A stretch of DNA of 55,048 nucleotides from Planctomycetaceae bacterium (GCA_007121535.1 SKKK01000200.1:1-55048), one strand, 5' to 3'; positions 25,611-34,882 are shown, counted from the first letter of the stretch. Numbers and translations: made by a program. The notes: generated by a model not told the origin, from the letters alone.

Positions 25611-26168
25611 ATGGTCGTACCCTATCGAAAACCGCAGACCAAACCGGAGGACGGGTGCGCGGCCTATCTGGACGTGATTGCCGGCCAGGGCGGCGTCTGG
25701 CTGGGGGCCCTGTTGCTGCTGGACCGTTGCGGCCGTCCCCTGGAGTTCGCCCACAACCGCACGGCTCCGCCGGGCGGCTGGATGTGGCCCGCCGATCTGG
25801 AAGCCGGAGCTTGCGTGGCCGCCATCGCGCACTCGTTGTTCGACACCTGCCGCCGAGACCCGGACCTGGTGGTGTGTCAACACACTCTCGGCCCACGCGA
25901 TTATCTGCGAGCGGAAATCGCCCCTTCGATTCCGATGCTCGTCGTTTGGCCGGCTGCGGACGGTCGGATTCAGCGGGACTGGGTGAACGATCCGCCGACA
26001 CAAGGAATGCGAGCCCATGGGCTGGCGCCGGAACTGGAGGCACGGGGGTTCCTGTTCGAGCCCTTTCGCAGAATCCGTCGCGGCCTGCGGGAATTGTATC
26101 CCGACGATTTCACAGCAGACGACACCGACGAATTGATGGAAGACGAAACCGATGATTCCCTGCCGTAA
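25611..26168 (+). CDS. Unknown protein of candidate defence cassette
   Basis: 185 residues; the ATG at 25611 with AGGAAAG upstream is preferred because the longer frame runs back into the repeat. No family recognised. Visible features are a hydrophobic segment GGVWLGALLLLD near the start, TAPPGGWMWPAD in the middle, and a strongly acidic C-terminus (DDTDELMEDETDD). Its last codons overlap the start of the SNF2 gene by 17 bases, so the two are probably made together; it may be a helicase partner. Confidence 0.7.
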   Translation: MVVPYRKPQTKPEDGCAAYLDVIAGQGGVWLGALLLLDRCGRPLEFAHNRTAPPGGWMWPADLEAGACVAAIAHSLFDTCRRDPDLVVCQHTLGPRDYLRAEIAPSIPMLVVWPAADGRIQRDWVNDPPTQGMRAHGLAPELEARGFLFEPFRRIRRGLRELYPDDFTADDTDELMEDETDDSLP

Positions 26169-27810
26169 AGGTCCCAGAGCGACCCCCGGCCAGTTGATGA
26201 TCGCACCGTGTTTGCGAGTTGGCGCGACGATGCGACTTGCGTCGTTCGAAGTCCACAGCTCGCCGTCCACCAGTCACGACATCGGATGGTTCGAAGCGTG
26301 GGATGCTCCGGCCACCGGGCGGGATGCATCCGGCGAAGGAAGCACGCACAGTGCGGAACGGTGGGAGCGGAACGATCTGCTGCTGCGCCTTGCCGTCGCG
26401 TTGCAGGCACCACCTCGGCTGTTCACTGACGAAGACGGCCCCCTTCGCTGGCACGCGCCGTTGGCGCCTTATCAATGTCACGGTGTTGAAACGCTCTTGA
26501 CGCGTCGCCAGGTTCTGCTGGCCGACGACATGGGTTTGGGCAAGACCGTGCAAGCCAGCGCTGCGCTGCGGATCCTGTACTTTCGCGAGGGGATCAAGTG
26601 CGCGCTGGTCGTCTGTCCCGCGTCGCTGGTCCATCAATGGCTTTCGGAGCTGCGAGTGTGGGCGCCCGAATTGATTGTCATACCCGTCTCGGGGACGCCA
26701 GTCGAGCGAAGCCGATTGTGGCGGATGCCCGCTCACGTCCATCTGGTGGGATACGAAACGCTGCGCGGCGATGTGCTGGACCTGCACAACTCGCCCGTCC
26801 TGCGCAAACGCTGGGACGTGGTGTTGTTGGACGAAGCGTCACGGATCAAGAACCGAGATTCCGGCGTTTCGCAAGCCTGTAAACGGATTCCCCGCGATCG
26901 GCGCTGGGCGCTGACCGGCACACCGCTGGAAAACTCGACAGAAGATCTCGTTTCCCTGCTCGACTTTTTGCTGGGCGAACCCGGCGAGACGACATCGCAC
27001 CACCGCGCGACGGACATCCGTTCGACGCTCAAGACGCTGCAGCTCCGCCGCAAGAAGAACGAGGTGTTGCCCGATTTGCCGCCGCTCAGGATCGAGGAAC
27101 TCACGTTGGAACTCGGACCTCGGCAACGCGAAGCGTATGACCGCGCAGAACGGGAAGGCACTCTGAGACTGCGGCAATACGGGCCTTCGTTGACCATCAC
27201 CCACGTTTTGGAACTCATCTCACGGCTCAAGCAGATCTGCAACGCAGAACCGGTCACCGGCGAATCCGCCAAGATGCAGGACATACTGGCACGATTGGCA
27301 ACGTTGGTAACCGAGGGGCATCGAGCGCTCATCTTCTCGCAGTTCATCGATGATGTGTTCGGCGTGGACATGATCGCCCGCGTCTTACGAGTCTTTCACC
27401 CGTTGACATTCACGGGCGCCATGTCCGCCAAGCAACGACGCGAAACCCTGCGCGTCTTCCGATCCGACCCGCGTCACAAGGCGATGATCCTTTCCCTCCG
27501 CGCCGGCGGAGTGGGCTTGAATCTTCAGTCAGCGTCCTACGTGTTCCACATGGACCGTTGGTGGAATCCGGCCATCGAGGACCAGGCCGAAGGCCGCGCT
27601 CATCGCCTGGGACAGCCGTATCCCGTCACGGCCTTTCGCTACGTATGTGCCGACACCATCGAAGAGCGCATCGAGTCGATCTTGCGCGACAAACGTCACC
27701 TCTTCAAACAGTTTGTCGACGACGTCACCTTGGACCTGAAAACCATGCTGACCGCCGACGAAATGTTCGGTCTATTCGGTCTCCCCGTTCCCCACAAAAC
27801 GCGACCCTAA
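26152..27810 (+). CDS. SNF2-family DEAD/DEAH helicase-like ATPase
   Basis: 552 residues. Walker A DDMGLGKT (125-132), Walker B LLDEAS, then C-terminal helicase motifs AGGVGLNLQSAS and RAHRLGQ identify a bacterial SNF2/RapA-type dsDNA translocase. No nuclease, SWIM or other extra domain is visible; the N-terminal ~95 residues are specific to this protein. Start at 26152 overlaps the previous gene; internal Met27 is an alternative. SNF2 translocases recur in DISARM and other phage-defence systems. The final ~43 codons are duplicated at 28582. Confidence 0.88.
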   Translation: MIPCRKGPRATPGQLMIAPCLRVGATMRLASFEVHSSPSTSHDIGWFEAWDAPATGRDASGEGSTHSAERWERNDLLLRLAVALQAPPRLFTDEDGPLRWHAPLAPYQCHGVETLLTRRQVLLADDMGLGKTVQASAALRILYFREGIKCALVVCPASLVHQWLSELRVWAPELIVIPVSGTPVERSRLWRMPAHVHLVGYETLRGDVLDLHNSPVLRKRWDVVLLDEASRIKNRDSGVSQACKRIPRDRRWALTGTPLENSTEDLVSLLDFLLGEPGETTSHHRATDIRSTLKTLQLRRKKNEVLPDLPPLRIEELTLELGPRQREAYDRAEREGTLRLRQYGPSLTITHVLELISRLKQICNAEPVTGESAKMQDILARLATLVTEGHRALIFSQFIDDVFGVDMIARVLRVFHPLTFTGAMSAKQRRETLRVFRSDPRHKAMILSLRAGGVGLNLQSASYVFHMDRWWNPAIEDQAEGRAHRLGQPYPVTAFRYVCADTIEERIESILRDKRHLFKQFVDDVTLDLKTMLTADEMFGLFGLPVPHKTRP

Positions 27811-28084
27811 TCCGGGACCCTGACCGAATGATTTGGGAATCATTTGGGAATCATTTGGTGCCACCCACTTAGGCTCTCCGGCTCCCCACCGGTCCTGCAC
27901 CGGTGGGAGCCCGGTTTGGAAACTAAGCCCACCCCCATCCTTTCCCTCTTCCTTTTGGCCCAATAGCGACCCTGCGCCGGTGGCGGGCGCCAGTGTGGTG
28001 GCGCGAGGCCGGCGTAGTTGCCAAACTTCGCCTCCACCGGTGCAGGACCGTTAGGCGGGGCCGAATGCCCTACCAGGGGGTCAC

Positions 28085-28194
28085 GGGGTCAGGTCTTGAC
28101 ATTTAACTTTTCCGGCAGAAAGACTCGCCACAAAGCTGAATGTCAAGATCTGACTGTAAACGCAACAAAAAGTTAAATGTCAAGACCTGACCCC
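28085..28194. repeat. REP cluster in inverted orientation
   Basis: 28085-28111 starts ggggtcaggtcttgacattt; 28167-28194 is its reverse complement; a third, partial and diverged copy (gaatgtcaagatctgact) lies between at 28138-28155. The same repeat flanks the element at 867-1086. Confidence 0.8.
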
Positions 28195-28380
28195 GAACTC
28201 ACGCGATTGGGACGACCAAGCCGTGATGCAGGAAATCGCCTGGAGGATGAGCCGTGGAGCAAGCTGATCCGTTGCGCCGGGTCATCGATGTCTTGGAGGA
28301 TCAGCGCATCGTGTATCCGCTGGTGGGTTCCCTGGCGGGTCGGGTCTCATTCGTGTCGATTTGCCGCGTGGTGCGACCGT

Positions 28381-28570
28381 TCAGCGTTCGGGACGGAGGC
28401 GTTTTGGGCGGCCAGGGGGACGTAACGTGGATTCCAATCCCAGCCGCTTCGCCGTGGCCTGCTGCCAGACCGTTTCGCCGAAGGGAGTGCCAACCTGGGC
28501 GCTCCGCCGCAATGCCTTCCATTCCGCCTCCGTCTCGGCTTGAGTGACATACTTCAGCCAGTTCTGGCCG
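28381..28570 (-). pseudogene. C-terminal relic of REP-associated tyrosine transposase
   Basis: The minus-strand frame ending in TGA at 28381 reads QNWLKYVTQAETEAEWKAL, then RRSAQVGTPFGETVWQQATA and KRLGLESTLRPPGRP. The closing GLESTLRPxGRP is the hallmark of this transposase family. The catalytic HUH/Tyr part is missing. Its position beside REP copies fits the known pairing of these transposases with REP elements. Confidence 0.75.
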
Positions 28571-28581
28571 GGGCGGAGAGG

Positions 28582-28772
28582 CGATTTTGCGCGACAAACG
28601 TCACCTGTTCAAACAGTACGTCGACGACGTCACCTTGGACCTGAGAACCATGCTGACCGCCGACGAAATGTTCGGTTTGTTCGGTCTGCCCGTTCCAAAT
28701 AAAATGCGATCCGATCGGCATCCGGTGGGTGCGGCGCATGCTCTTCGGCTCTCGGACCGAGCGAACCGATGA
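28582..28772 (+). pseudogene. Duplicated 3' end of the SNF2 helicase gene
   Basis: From about 28582 the frame reads ILRDKRHLFKQYVDDVTLDL, RTMLTADEMFGLFGLPVP, nearly identical in protein and DNA to the end of the intact helicase (27678-27800). Only ~43 codons are shared, then the frame runs on to a stop near 28770. It is either the remnant of a tandem helicase paralogue or a recombination scar. Confidence 0.8.
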
Positions 28773-28859
28773 AGTCGACAACCAAGAGGATCGACGAACT
28801 GGAAACGCGATCGTCGTGGCTACGCTGATTTTCGGTCGGAATTTTGGGAGAAGTCGAGC

Positions 28860-30260
28860 TTAGCCTTGCTCTCTCGCGCCGGGTTTCAGGCCGTGGTGGC
28901 GCAACAGGGCGTGAAAATTGGGGCGCTGCATGCCTACGCTTTCGGCTGCGTGAGTCACATTCTGGGCGCAACGGCCTAGTGCGGCGGTCAGGAAACGACG
29001 TTCCAGGCTTTCCACCACTTGCCGTTTGAAGGTCTTGAATTCGTCCCAGGTCCGCGGCAGGTCTGTGCTGGACAACGTGCGTTTGGATTCGCGGATCTCC
29101 AGCGGTAGGTGTTCCAGTCCGATCTGGCTTCCGCCGTACAGCACCGCCAATCGCTGGACGATGTTCCGCAGCTCGCGGACGTTTCCGGGCCAAGGATAGA
29201 TCTCCATCTGCTGCAAAGCCCGGGGAGTAAAAAACGTCGATTGCAATCCCATTTGACGCGAGAATTCGTCCAGGAAGGCCGTCGCCAGCAACCGGATATC
29301 ACCGGTCCGCTCCCGTAACGGGGGCAACGTCACAGGAACCACGTTCAGGCGGTAGTACAGGTCGGCGCGGAACTGGCCCACTTTGACCATCTGGCCGAGA
29401 TCCCGGTTGGTCGTGGCGATCAAGCGGATATCCACCTCGCGCTCGGCCGTGTCGCCCACTCGCCGGATCAATCGGGTTTCCAGTACACGCAGCAACTTAC
29501 CTTGGGTCTCCATGCTCAGGTTGGACACTTCGTCCAGCAACAGCGTCCCGTGATCGGCCGCTTCGAACAAGCCCTTCTTGGTGGCGATCGCCCCGGAAAA
29601 CGAACCCTTGACGTGCCCGAACAGCTCGCTCTCCAGCAAGGTCGGGGCGAGCGCCGTACAGTCGCAGCCCAACAGAGGCGCATCGCAACGGTGGCTGAGC
29701 CGATGGATCGCGCGGACGGCCAACTCTTTTCCGGTGCCGCTTTCGCCGGTCACCAGGACCGTGGCTTCGGCCAAGGCGATCCGCTCGATCAGTTCGAATA
29801 CATCGAGCATGGCAGAGCAGCGCGCGAGCATGCCTTCGAAGCGGGGCCATTTCGACCGTCCATGAGCGTCCGATTCCCGTGGTACCGCCGTGCCGGCCGG
29901 TGTCACACGGTCTACTGCCGCCCGCAGTTGCTCAGCCGAACAGGGCGCGACCAGATAGTCGGCGGCTCCTTCCCTGATCGCCCGGATGGCAGTCTCAACC
30001 GTCTGATTGCGGCTGACCAGTATCACGCTCGTCAAGTTGTCCCTGGCCTTCAGTTGACGGACGAGGGCGACAGGTTCCGGTTCCGGGGACAAGAGCACGG
30101 CGATGACCAGATCGAAGTCATCCGACGTGTTTGAAGGGACCTCGCCAACGCTCAGCTCTTGCCACTGAACGGTGTGACCGTCGGCATCCAGCATGTCTTG
30201 GTATCGTCCGGCGGTATCGGGTTGCTGGACAAGCAGCAAAATTCTTCGTGGGATACTCAC
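28860..30260 (-). CDS. Sigma54-dependent response regulator (NtrC/AtoC type), last gene of hydrogenase cluster
   Basis: 466 residues: receiver domain (about 5-118), AAA+ sigma54-interaction domain (Walker A GESGTGKE 172-179, Walker B GTLLLDEV 238-245) and a C-terminal Fis-like HTH. The sigma54-contact loop is the functional variant GSFSGA (219-224). The receiver lacks the usual phospho-acceptor Asp (Val55 at that place) and the late Lys (VAPCSA), so signalling may not use phosphorylation. Its start overlaps the stop of the kinase gene by ATGA. It is the obvious candidate activator of the sigma54 promoter at 47005-47020. Confidence 0.9.
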   Translation of the reverse strand: MSIPRRILLLVQQPDTAGRYQDMLDADGHTVQWQELSVGEVPSNTSDDFDLVIAVLLSPEPEPVALVRQLKARDNLTSVILVSRNQTVETAIRAIREGAADYLVAPCSAEQLRAAVDRVTPAGTAVPRESDAHGRSKWPRFEGMLARCSAMLDVFELIERIALAEATVLVTGESGTGKELAVRAIHRLSHRCDAPLLGCDCTALAPTLLESELFGHVKGSFSGAIATKKGLFEAADHGTLLLDEVSNLSMETQGKLLRVLETRLIRRVGDTAEREVDIRLIATTNRDLGQMVKVGQFRADLYYRLNVVPVTLPPLRERTGDIRLLATAFLDEFSRQMGLQSTFFTPRALQQMEIYPWPGNVRELRNIVQRLAVLYGGSQIGLEHLPLEIRESKRTLSSTDLPRTWDEFKTFKRQVVESLERRFLTAALGRCAQNVTHAAESVGMQRPNFHALLRHHGLKPGAREQG

Positions 30261-32197
30261 GTTCCGGCTCCAACGCTTCTGTCGCCACCCGTCGCGCCAT
30301 CCGCCACGGCGGGCAGAGCGATCGTAAAGGTCGTTCCTTTCCCGGGGTCGCTGTCCACTTTCAGGGTACCGCCATGCTGATGCACAATGCCGTAACTGAC
30401 ACTCAGCCCCAGCCCGGTCCCTTTTCCCACCGGTTTGGTCGTGAAAAAGGGCTCGAAAATCCGATCCAAGTCCTTCCGTTCAATGCCACAGCCGGTATCC
30501 GTAATGTCGATGACGACGCGATCGTCGGCGGTCGAGGAACTGACCAGCAACGTGCCTCCGTCGGGCATCGCTTCACAGGCGTTCAGAGTCAAGTTCAACA
30601 GGACCTGTTGCAGTTGATTGCGGTCCGCGTTGATCAACGGCAAATCGTCGCCCAGGTCTTCGACCATGTAAATGTGCTGAAAAGCTTCGCGTTTGCCCAG
30701 CAACCGGAGTGTCTGGACGATCAACTGGTTGATGTCCAGCGGCTTTTGGACGAACGGCGTCTCGCGGGCGAAATCCAGCAGACCACGCACGATTTCGCGG
30801 ACCCGTTTGGTCTCGCGGATGATCAATTCCAGATCTTCGCGGTCCTGGTCGTCCATGTTTTCCTTGTCGCGCATCATGTCGGCAAAGGCCAATACGCCCG
30901 TCAAGGGATTGTTGATTTCGTGTGCGACGCCTGCTGCCAGACGGCCCACCGAAGCCAATTGCTCGCTGCGCCCGACCTCCATTTGGGTTGCCAGCCGCAA
31001 CAGTTCCTCACGTTCGGCCACCGCCTGAGCCATGCTATCGACCGCCCGGCACAGCGTTCCCATTTCGCCGGGCGGACGGATGCCCACCCGGGCGGACAGG
31101 TCCCCGCCAATGATTTTTTGGGCCATCACCACGACGTGGCGGATCGGCGCCAAAACCAGGGCGTTGGCCATGAACAACAGGATCAGGCTGGCTGCGGTCG
31201 CCCCCAGGATCAACGTCATGAACACCGCGCTGATCACGTTCAATTGGTGGGTGAACGGAGCTTGAAGCAGCCCGACGTACAACACGCCGATCACCCGGCC
31301 CGTCGGGTTGCGGATCGGTTCGTACGCCGTGATGTACCAGTCGTTCACGACAAAGGCCGGGTTCACCCAGGTACCGCCCTGGTCCAAGACCGTTTTGCTG
31401 ACGGCAGCGCTTAAACGCGTGCCAACCGCGCGGCTTCCGTCGTCCATGGTGACGTTCGTGGCGATCCGCAAATCCCCCTGGAAGATGGTCACCGTGCCGA
31501 TGTCTCGCCCCCGGTAAACCTCGTGCGGGAACACTTCCTGTTTGATCTCGTCGACGATACCGTAGCGCCGGTTGAGCAAGGTGCCGCCGTACAAAATGGC
31601 AGACAGTTGTCCGGCAGCATCGTACAGCGGGACCGCCGAAGCGACAACCATACCCTCGCGGCGCACCGTCTCCCGGGTGGGTCGCGCCGCGGATGTGGGG
31701 ACGAGTTCAAAGCGAGCCAGATCGGCCAGCTCCGGCCGCTCGGCTGCCAGCCGATCGGGCGAAAAAAGGACCGTCCCACCGGCGGCTGCGCCGCTGTCGA
31801 GCACACGGTGGATCAGGGGATCGTCTGCCAGGCTCTCGCCGCGGATCCTGCTGTTGGCCCGGAAAAGCACCCGCCCCGCCGAATCCAGGAAAATGACAAA
31901 GTCCAATCCGCCCCCCCGGCGGATGTCGTCCAACAGCGCGCCAAATTGCTCCGTATCGTGCTGGAGTATCGATTCGCTCAGACGTGAGTCGCGAGCCGAA
32001 CCGCTCAAAAATGCTTCGATCAAATCGATGCGTTTGCGGTACGCTGCACGCGCCGAATTCAAGTTGCGTTGGACCCGCGTCTGCACCTCGGCCAACCATA
32101 CCGAACCCAGATACCGCAGGGCGATGATCGACAGCAGCGAGTTCGTAACCAGAATCACGGCGACCGCAATCGTGGTCATCTTGAAGCGGATACTCAT
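30257..32197 (-). CDS. Membrane sensor histidine kinase with periplasmic Cache domain
   Basis: 646 residues. TM1 (about 7-30), a large periplasmic Cache-type sensor (about 31-285), TM2, HAMP, then HisKA with phospho-acceptor His426 in VAHEINNPLTG and a HATPase_c domain (N box LNLTLNACEAM, G boxes DTGCGIE and GKGTGLGLS). GGGGAGGA precedes the start at 32197; the longer frame upstream is not homologous. It pairs with the overlapping sigma54 regulator. It probably senses a small-molecule or redox-related signal and is separated from the hydrogenase large-subunit gene by a 163-base gap. Confidence 0.92.
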   Translation of the reverse strand: MSIRFKMTTIAVAVILVTNSLLSIIALRYLGSVWLAEVQTRVQRNLNSARAAYRKRIDLIEAFLSGSARDSRLSESILQHDTEQFGALLDDIRRGGGLDFVIFLDSAGRVLFRANSRIRGESLADDPLIHRVLDSGAAAGGTVLFSPDRLAAERPELADLARFELVPTSAARPTRETVRREGMVVASAVPLYDAAGQLSAILYGGTLLNRRYGIVDEIKQEVFPHEVYRGRDIGTVTIFQGDLRIATNVTMDDGSRAVGTRLSAAVSKTVLDQGGTWVNPAFVVNDWYITAYEPIRNPTGRVIGVLYVGLLQAPFTHQLNVISAVFMTLILGATAASLILLFMANALVLAPIRHVVVMAQKIIGGDLSARVGIRPPGEMGTLCRAVDSMAQAVAEREELLRLATQMEVGRSEQLASVGRLAAGVAHEINNPLTGVLAFADMMRDKENMDDQDREDLELIIRETKRVREIVRGLLDFARETPFVQKPLDINQLIVQTLRLLGKREAFQHIYMVEDLGDDLPLINADRNQLQQVLLNLTLNACEAMPDGGTLLVSSSTADDRVVIDITDTGCGIERKDLDRIFEPFFTTKPVGKGTGLGLSVSYGIVHQHGGTLKVDSDPGKGTTFTIALPAVADGATGGDRSVGAGT

Positions 32198-32360
32198 CCC
32201 TGTCCTCCCCCTGCCCACCAAGAGCAAAGTCCGGCACCATACCTCCAGCATACCGCGCGATGCGAAAGTTGCCAGCACGTGGATTGTCACGCTGCGCAAA
32301 AACAATCTCAACCACCGGGCGACTTGCGCGAATTCGCCGAAGACCTGAAAGTGATCCGGA

Positions 32361-33842
32361 TTAGCCGCGGGAAACGCGGTGCAGGATGTTTCCTTGTTTG
32401 TCATGGACGGTGACTTCCAGGGGCATCTGTCCGGGCAGGCTGTGGGTGGCGCAGCCGAAGCACGGGTCGTAGGCCCGGAAAGCCATCTCGACCATGTTCA
32501 GCAGGCCCTCGGTGGCTACCTGCCCTTTGTGGATCAGGTTTTGTGCCGCTTGTTTGACCGACATCGAGATCGGGGCGTTGTTATTGGTGGTGCCGACGAT
32601 CAAGTTGACACCGGTCAACAGACCGCGCTCGTCGGTGGTGTAATGGTGGGTCAGCGTCCCGCGCGGCGCTTCGACGCTTCCCACGCCTTCGGTCGGAGTT
32701 TGCGTCGGCAGCACGCGGTACTCGCGGCTGGTGATCTCCGGGTCCGCAGCCAACTCCAGCCAGCGTTCGGCGGCATACAGCAACTCGATCAGCCGGGCCC
32801 AGTGTGTGGCCAGTGTGTGATGGACCGGTTTGCCCCCCAAGACCTCGTAGAACTTGCCGTACTCGGCCTGTGCCAACGGCGTTGCCATCCCATCGGCGGC
32901 GTTCAAACGCGACAGAGGCGTGGCCTTGTACACGCCCGAATCCACTCCGTCGACCAAGCCTTTCCAGCCGATCTGCTTGAGGTACGGGAACTTGAGGTAA
33001 CTCCAGGGTTCAACCCGCTCGGCGATATATTGGCCGTAGTTCCGGGCGGGGTACTTGGCATGCTGCTTGCCGTCCGGGCCGACCACGCGGATATTGCCAT
33101 CGTAGAAGTTCACGCAGTTGTCCGCGTCGACGGTTCCCATGTTGTAGGTGCGATGGATGTACGTATCGCCCAGGATCAGACGGAGATAGGCGCTATTCTT
33201 CAGGACCACTTTGTCGAACAATTGCAGCGAGAACTTGGCGAATTCCAGCGCATCGCGGCCCGCCTGCTCGATCTCCTGCCGTTGCTGTCCGGTGATTCCC
33301 CGGCTGACGCCGCCAGGCAATCCCCAGTTGGGATGCACGCGTCGTCCGCCGATCATCTGCAGCAGTTCGTGCCCGACGCGGCGCATTTTGAGAACCTGGC
33401 CTGCGATGTCCATTCCCACTTTGGCGACCACCCCCAGAAGATTTCGTTCCGCAACGGGCGCGGTCGGCCCGACGACGAAGTCCGGAGCGGCTAGCGCGTA
33501 GAAATGCGTCGTGTGGTCGGTCACGTAGAAGATGCTGTAGAACAATTCGCGCAGCTTCTTGGCCGCTGGCGGCGGTTCGACATGGAATAGTGCGTCCAAC
33601 GCTTTAGTCGCCGCCATGTGGTGGGCCTCCGGGCACACCCCGCAGATCCGGTTGGTCAAGTTCGGCATGTCCTCGGCGGGCCGCCCCAAGCAGAACCGCT
33701 CGAAGCCGCGCAGTTCCGGGATCTGCAGATAGACGTTGGCCACGTCGCCTTCGTCGGTCAAGAAGATATCGATCTTGCCGTGGCCTTCCAGCCGAGTGAC
33801 CGGATCGATCGAGATCCGCCGGTGTTGTGTCGCGGTTGTCAT
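32361..33842 (-). CDS. [NiFe] hydrogenase large subunit, MvhA-like (group 3)
   Basis: 493 residues, soluble catalytic subunit for H2 oxidation/production. The Ni ligands are present: RICGVCPEAHH (C67, C70) and DPCFGCATH (C461, C464). A 26-residue tail follows His467, the usual position for removal by a maturation protease; no intact protease gene is in the window, only a degenerate protease-like domain in the first gene of the cluster. The context (MvhD, HdrABC) favours group 3c/3d rather than membrane-bound enzymes. Start overlaps the small-subunit stop by ATGA. Confidence 0.94.
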   Translation of the reverse strand: MTTATQHRRISIDPVTRLEGHGKIDIFLTDEGDVANVYLQIPELRGFERFCLGRPAEDMPNLTNRICGVCPEAHHMAATKALDALFHVEPPPAAKKLRELFYSIFYVTDHTTHFYALAAPDFVVGPTAPVAERNLLGVVAKVGMDIAGQVLKMRRVGHELLQMIGGRRVHPNWGLPGGVSRGITGQQRQEIEQAGRDALEFAKFSLQLFDKVVLKNSAYLRLILGDTYIHRTYNMGTVDADNCVNFYDGNIRVVGPDGKQHAKYPARNYGQYIAERVEPWSYLKFPYLKQIGWKGLVDGVDSGVYKATPLSRLNAADGMATPLAQAEYGKFYEVLGGKPVHHTLATHWARLIELLYAAERWLELAADPEITSREYRVLPTQTPTEGVGSVEAPRGTLTHHYTTDERGLLTGVNLIVGTTNNNAPISMSVKQAAQNLIHKGQVATEGLLNMVEMAFRAYDPCFGCATHSLPGQMPLEVTVHDKQGNILHRVSRG

Positions 33843-34882
33843 CTGTCAGTTTCTCCTGGATGCTGCTCGGTTGCCGTCTCCCGTTTTTCCAGCTTGCGGC
33901 GCCGCAGCGCGCTGGCTGCCAGGCTGAAGCGGTAAAAGCTGCCGACCGGATCGGGAATTCCCTGGTGGATGATCCGGTCGACTTCTTCGGGATCGTTCGA
34001 GTCGATGACGGACGCTACGGCGCTCATCAGTCGGGCCCCGCAGTCTCTCACGCCGTTATTGGGTCCGTAGCAGCCGATGCACGGCGAGTTCACCTCGGGG
34101 CAGCGGGCGCCGCAGCCGGCGCGGGTGCTGATCCCGCAGCACAGGATGCCCTGTTCCAGCAGGCAGGTCTCCTCGTCCGGCCAGACCTGCCACGTGCGTT
34201 TGAACTGTTTGATGCGCTTCTCGGAGCGTTTACGTTTGCATTCGTCGCAGACGCTGGTGTCGGCGCCGATCACCGAACCGGGTTCGGGCAGTTTGTTTTC
34301 CAGGATCGCCGTCACCGCGTCCCAGATCCGTTCCGCTTCGGGCGGGCATCCGGGCAGGAAATAGTCTACCGGCACCATCTGTTCCAGCGTATGCACGGAA
34401 TCGTAAAACACGGGCAGATGCAGCGTACCTTCGGGGACGGGCGTCTCGCGTTGCGGACGCTGGCCCTGTGGGTTTTCCGTCGAGGGGGTGTCGTGATAGA
34501 CGGTCTGGAAGACTTCCTCCCGGTTGGACAGATTGGCCAGGCCCGGGATGCAGCCTTCGCAGGCGCACGACCCGAAGGCCACCAGGACCTTGGATTTCCT
34601 GCGCAGCAGGTGCGCCATGTGTTCCTGCTCGCTGGTGCGGATGCTGCCGTTGAACAGGCACACGTCGATCGCGCCGTCTTCCATCGCTTCCACGTCGCGG
34701 ACCTTGGCGTCGATCACCACCGGCCAGAAGACGATGTCGAACGCGGCGGCCACGTCCAGAATTTTCTCGTTCAGGGCCAGGACGGCGATTTCGCAGCCGC
34801 CGCAGGAGGCCGCCCAGTACATGGCCAGTTTTCCCTTGCCATTGGCGGCCGGGGCCGCTCCGCCCGCATTGGATGGATTCAT
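33839..34882 (-). CDS. [NiFe] hydrogenase small subunit, MvhG/HoxY-like
   Basis: 347 residues. The start at 34882 with GGAGG upstream is preferred; the longer frame is an antisense-like extension over mvhD. C27 and C30 in SCGGCE, C-rich GSCACEGCIPG and later PGCPPE give the proximal Fe-S cluster ligands, and the C-terminal half (CDECKRKR, ILCCGISTRAGCGARCP, PCIGCYGP) carries further clusters. There is no Tat signal, so it is cytoplasmic. It passes electrons from the large subunit to MvhD and overlaps both neighbours by 4 bases. Confidence 0.93.
   Translation of the reverse strand: MNPSNAGGAAPAANGKGKLAMYWAASCGGCEIAVLALNEKILDVAAAFDIVFWPVVIDAKVRDVEAMEDGAIDVCLFNGSIRTSEQEHMAHLLRRKSKVLVAFGSCACEGCIPGLANLSNREEVFQTVYHDTPSTENPQGQRPQRETPVPEGTLHLPVFYDSVHTLEQMVPVDYFLPGCPPEAERIWDAVTAILENKLPEPGSVIGADTSVCDECKRKRSEKRIKQFKRTWQVWPDEETCLLEQGILCCGISTRAGCGARCPEVNSPCIGCYGPNNGVRDCGARLMSAVASVIDSNDPEEVDRIIHQGIPDPVGSFYRFSLAASALRRRKLEKRETATEQHPGETDR

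Larger units (their letters stand above)
27811..28859. other. Non-coding scar region after the defence cassette
   Basis: Just over 1 kb with no intact gene. It contains inverted copies of a ccaccggtgcaggaccg repeat (about 27867-27925 minus, 28010-28062 plus; another copy is at 2-48), three REP sequences, a possible N-terminal fragment of a nucleotidyltransferase-like protein near 28254 (reads DPLRRVIDVLEDQRIVYPLV), a transposase relic and a duplicated helicase tail. The mix points to repeated insertions and recombination. Confidence 0.6.

Noticed and set aside
22271-27810. Cassette considered as a standard BREX or DISARM system.
   Set aside because: PglX, PglZ, BrxA/B and DISARM core genes are all missing.
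28254-28547. Frame beginning like a nucleotidyltransferase (DPLRRVIDVLEDQRIVYPLV).
   Set aside because: The similarity covers only ~30 residues before running antisense into the transposase relic; noted only as a possible fragment.
32226-32242. Possible second sigma54 promoter before the kinase gene (TGGTGCCGGACTTTGCT on the minus strand).
   Set aside because: The GG and GC elements are one base too far apart and the -24 part is a poor match.
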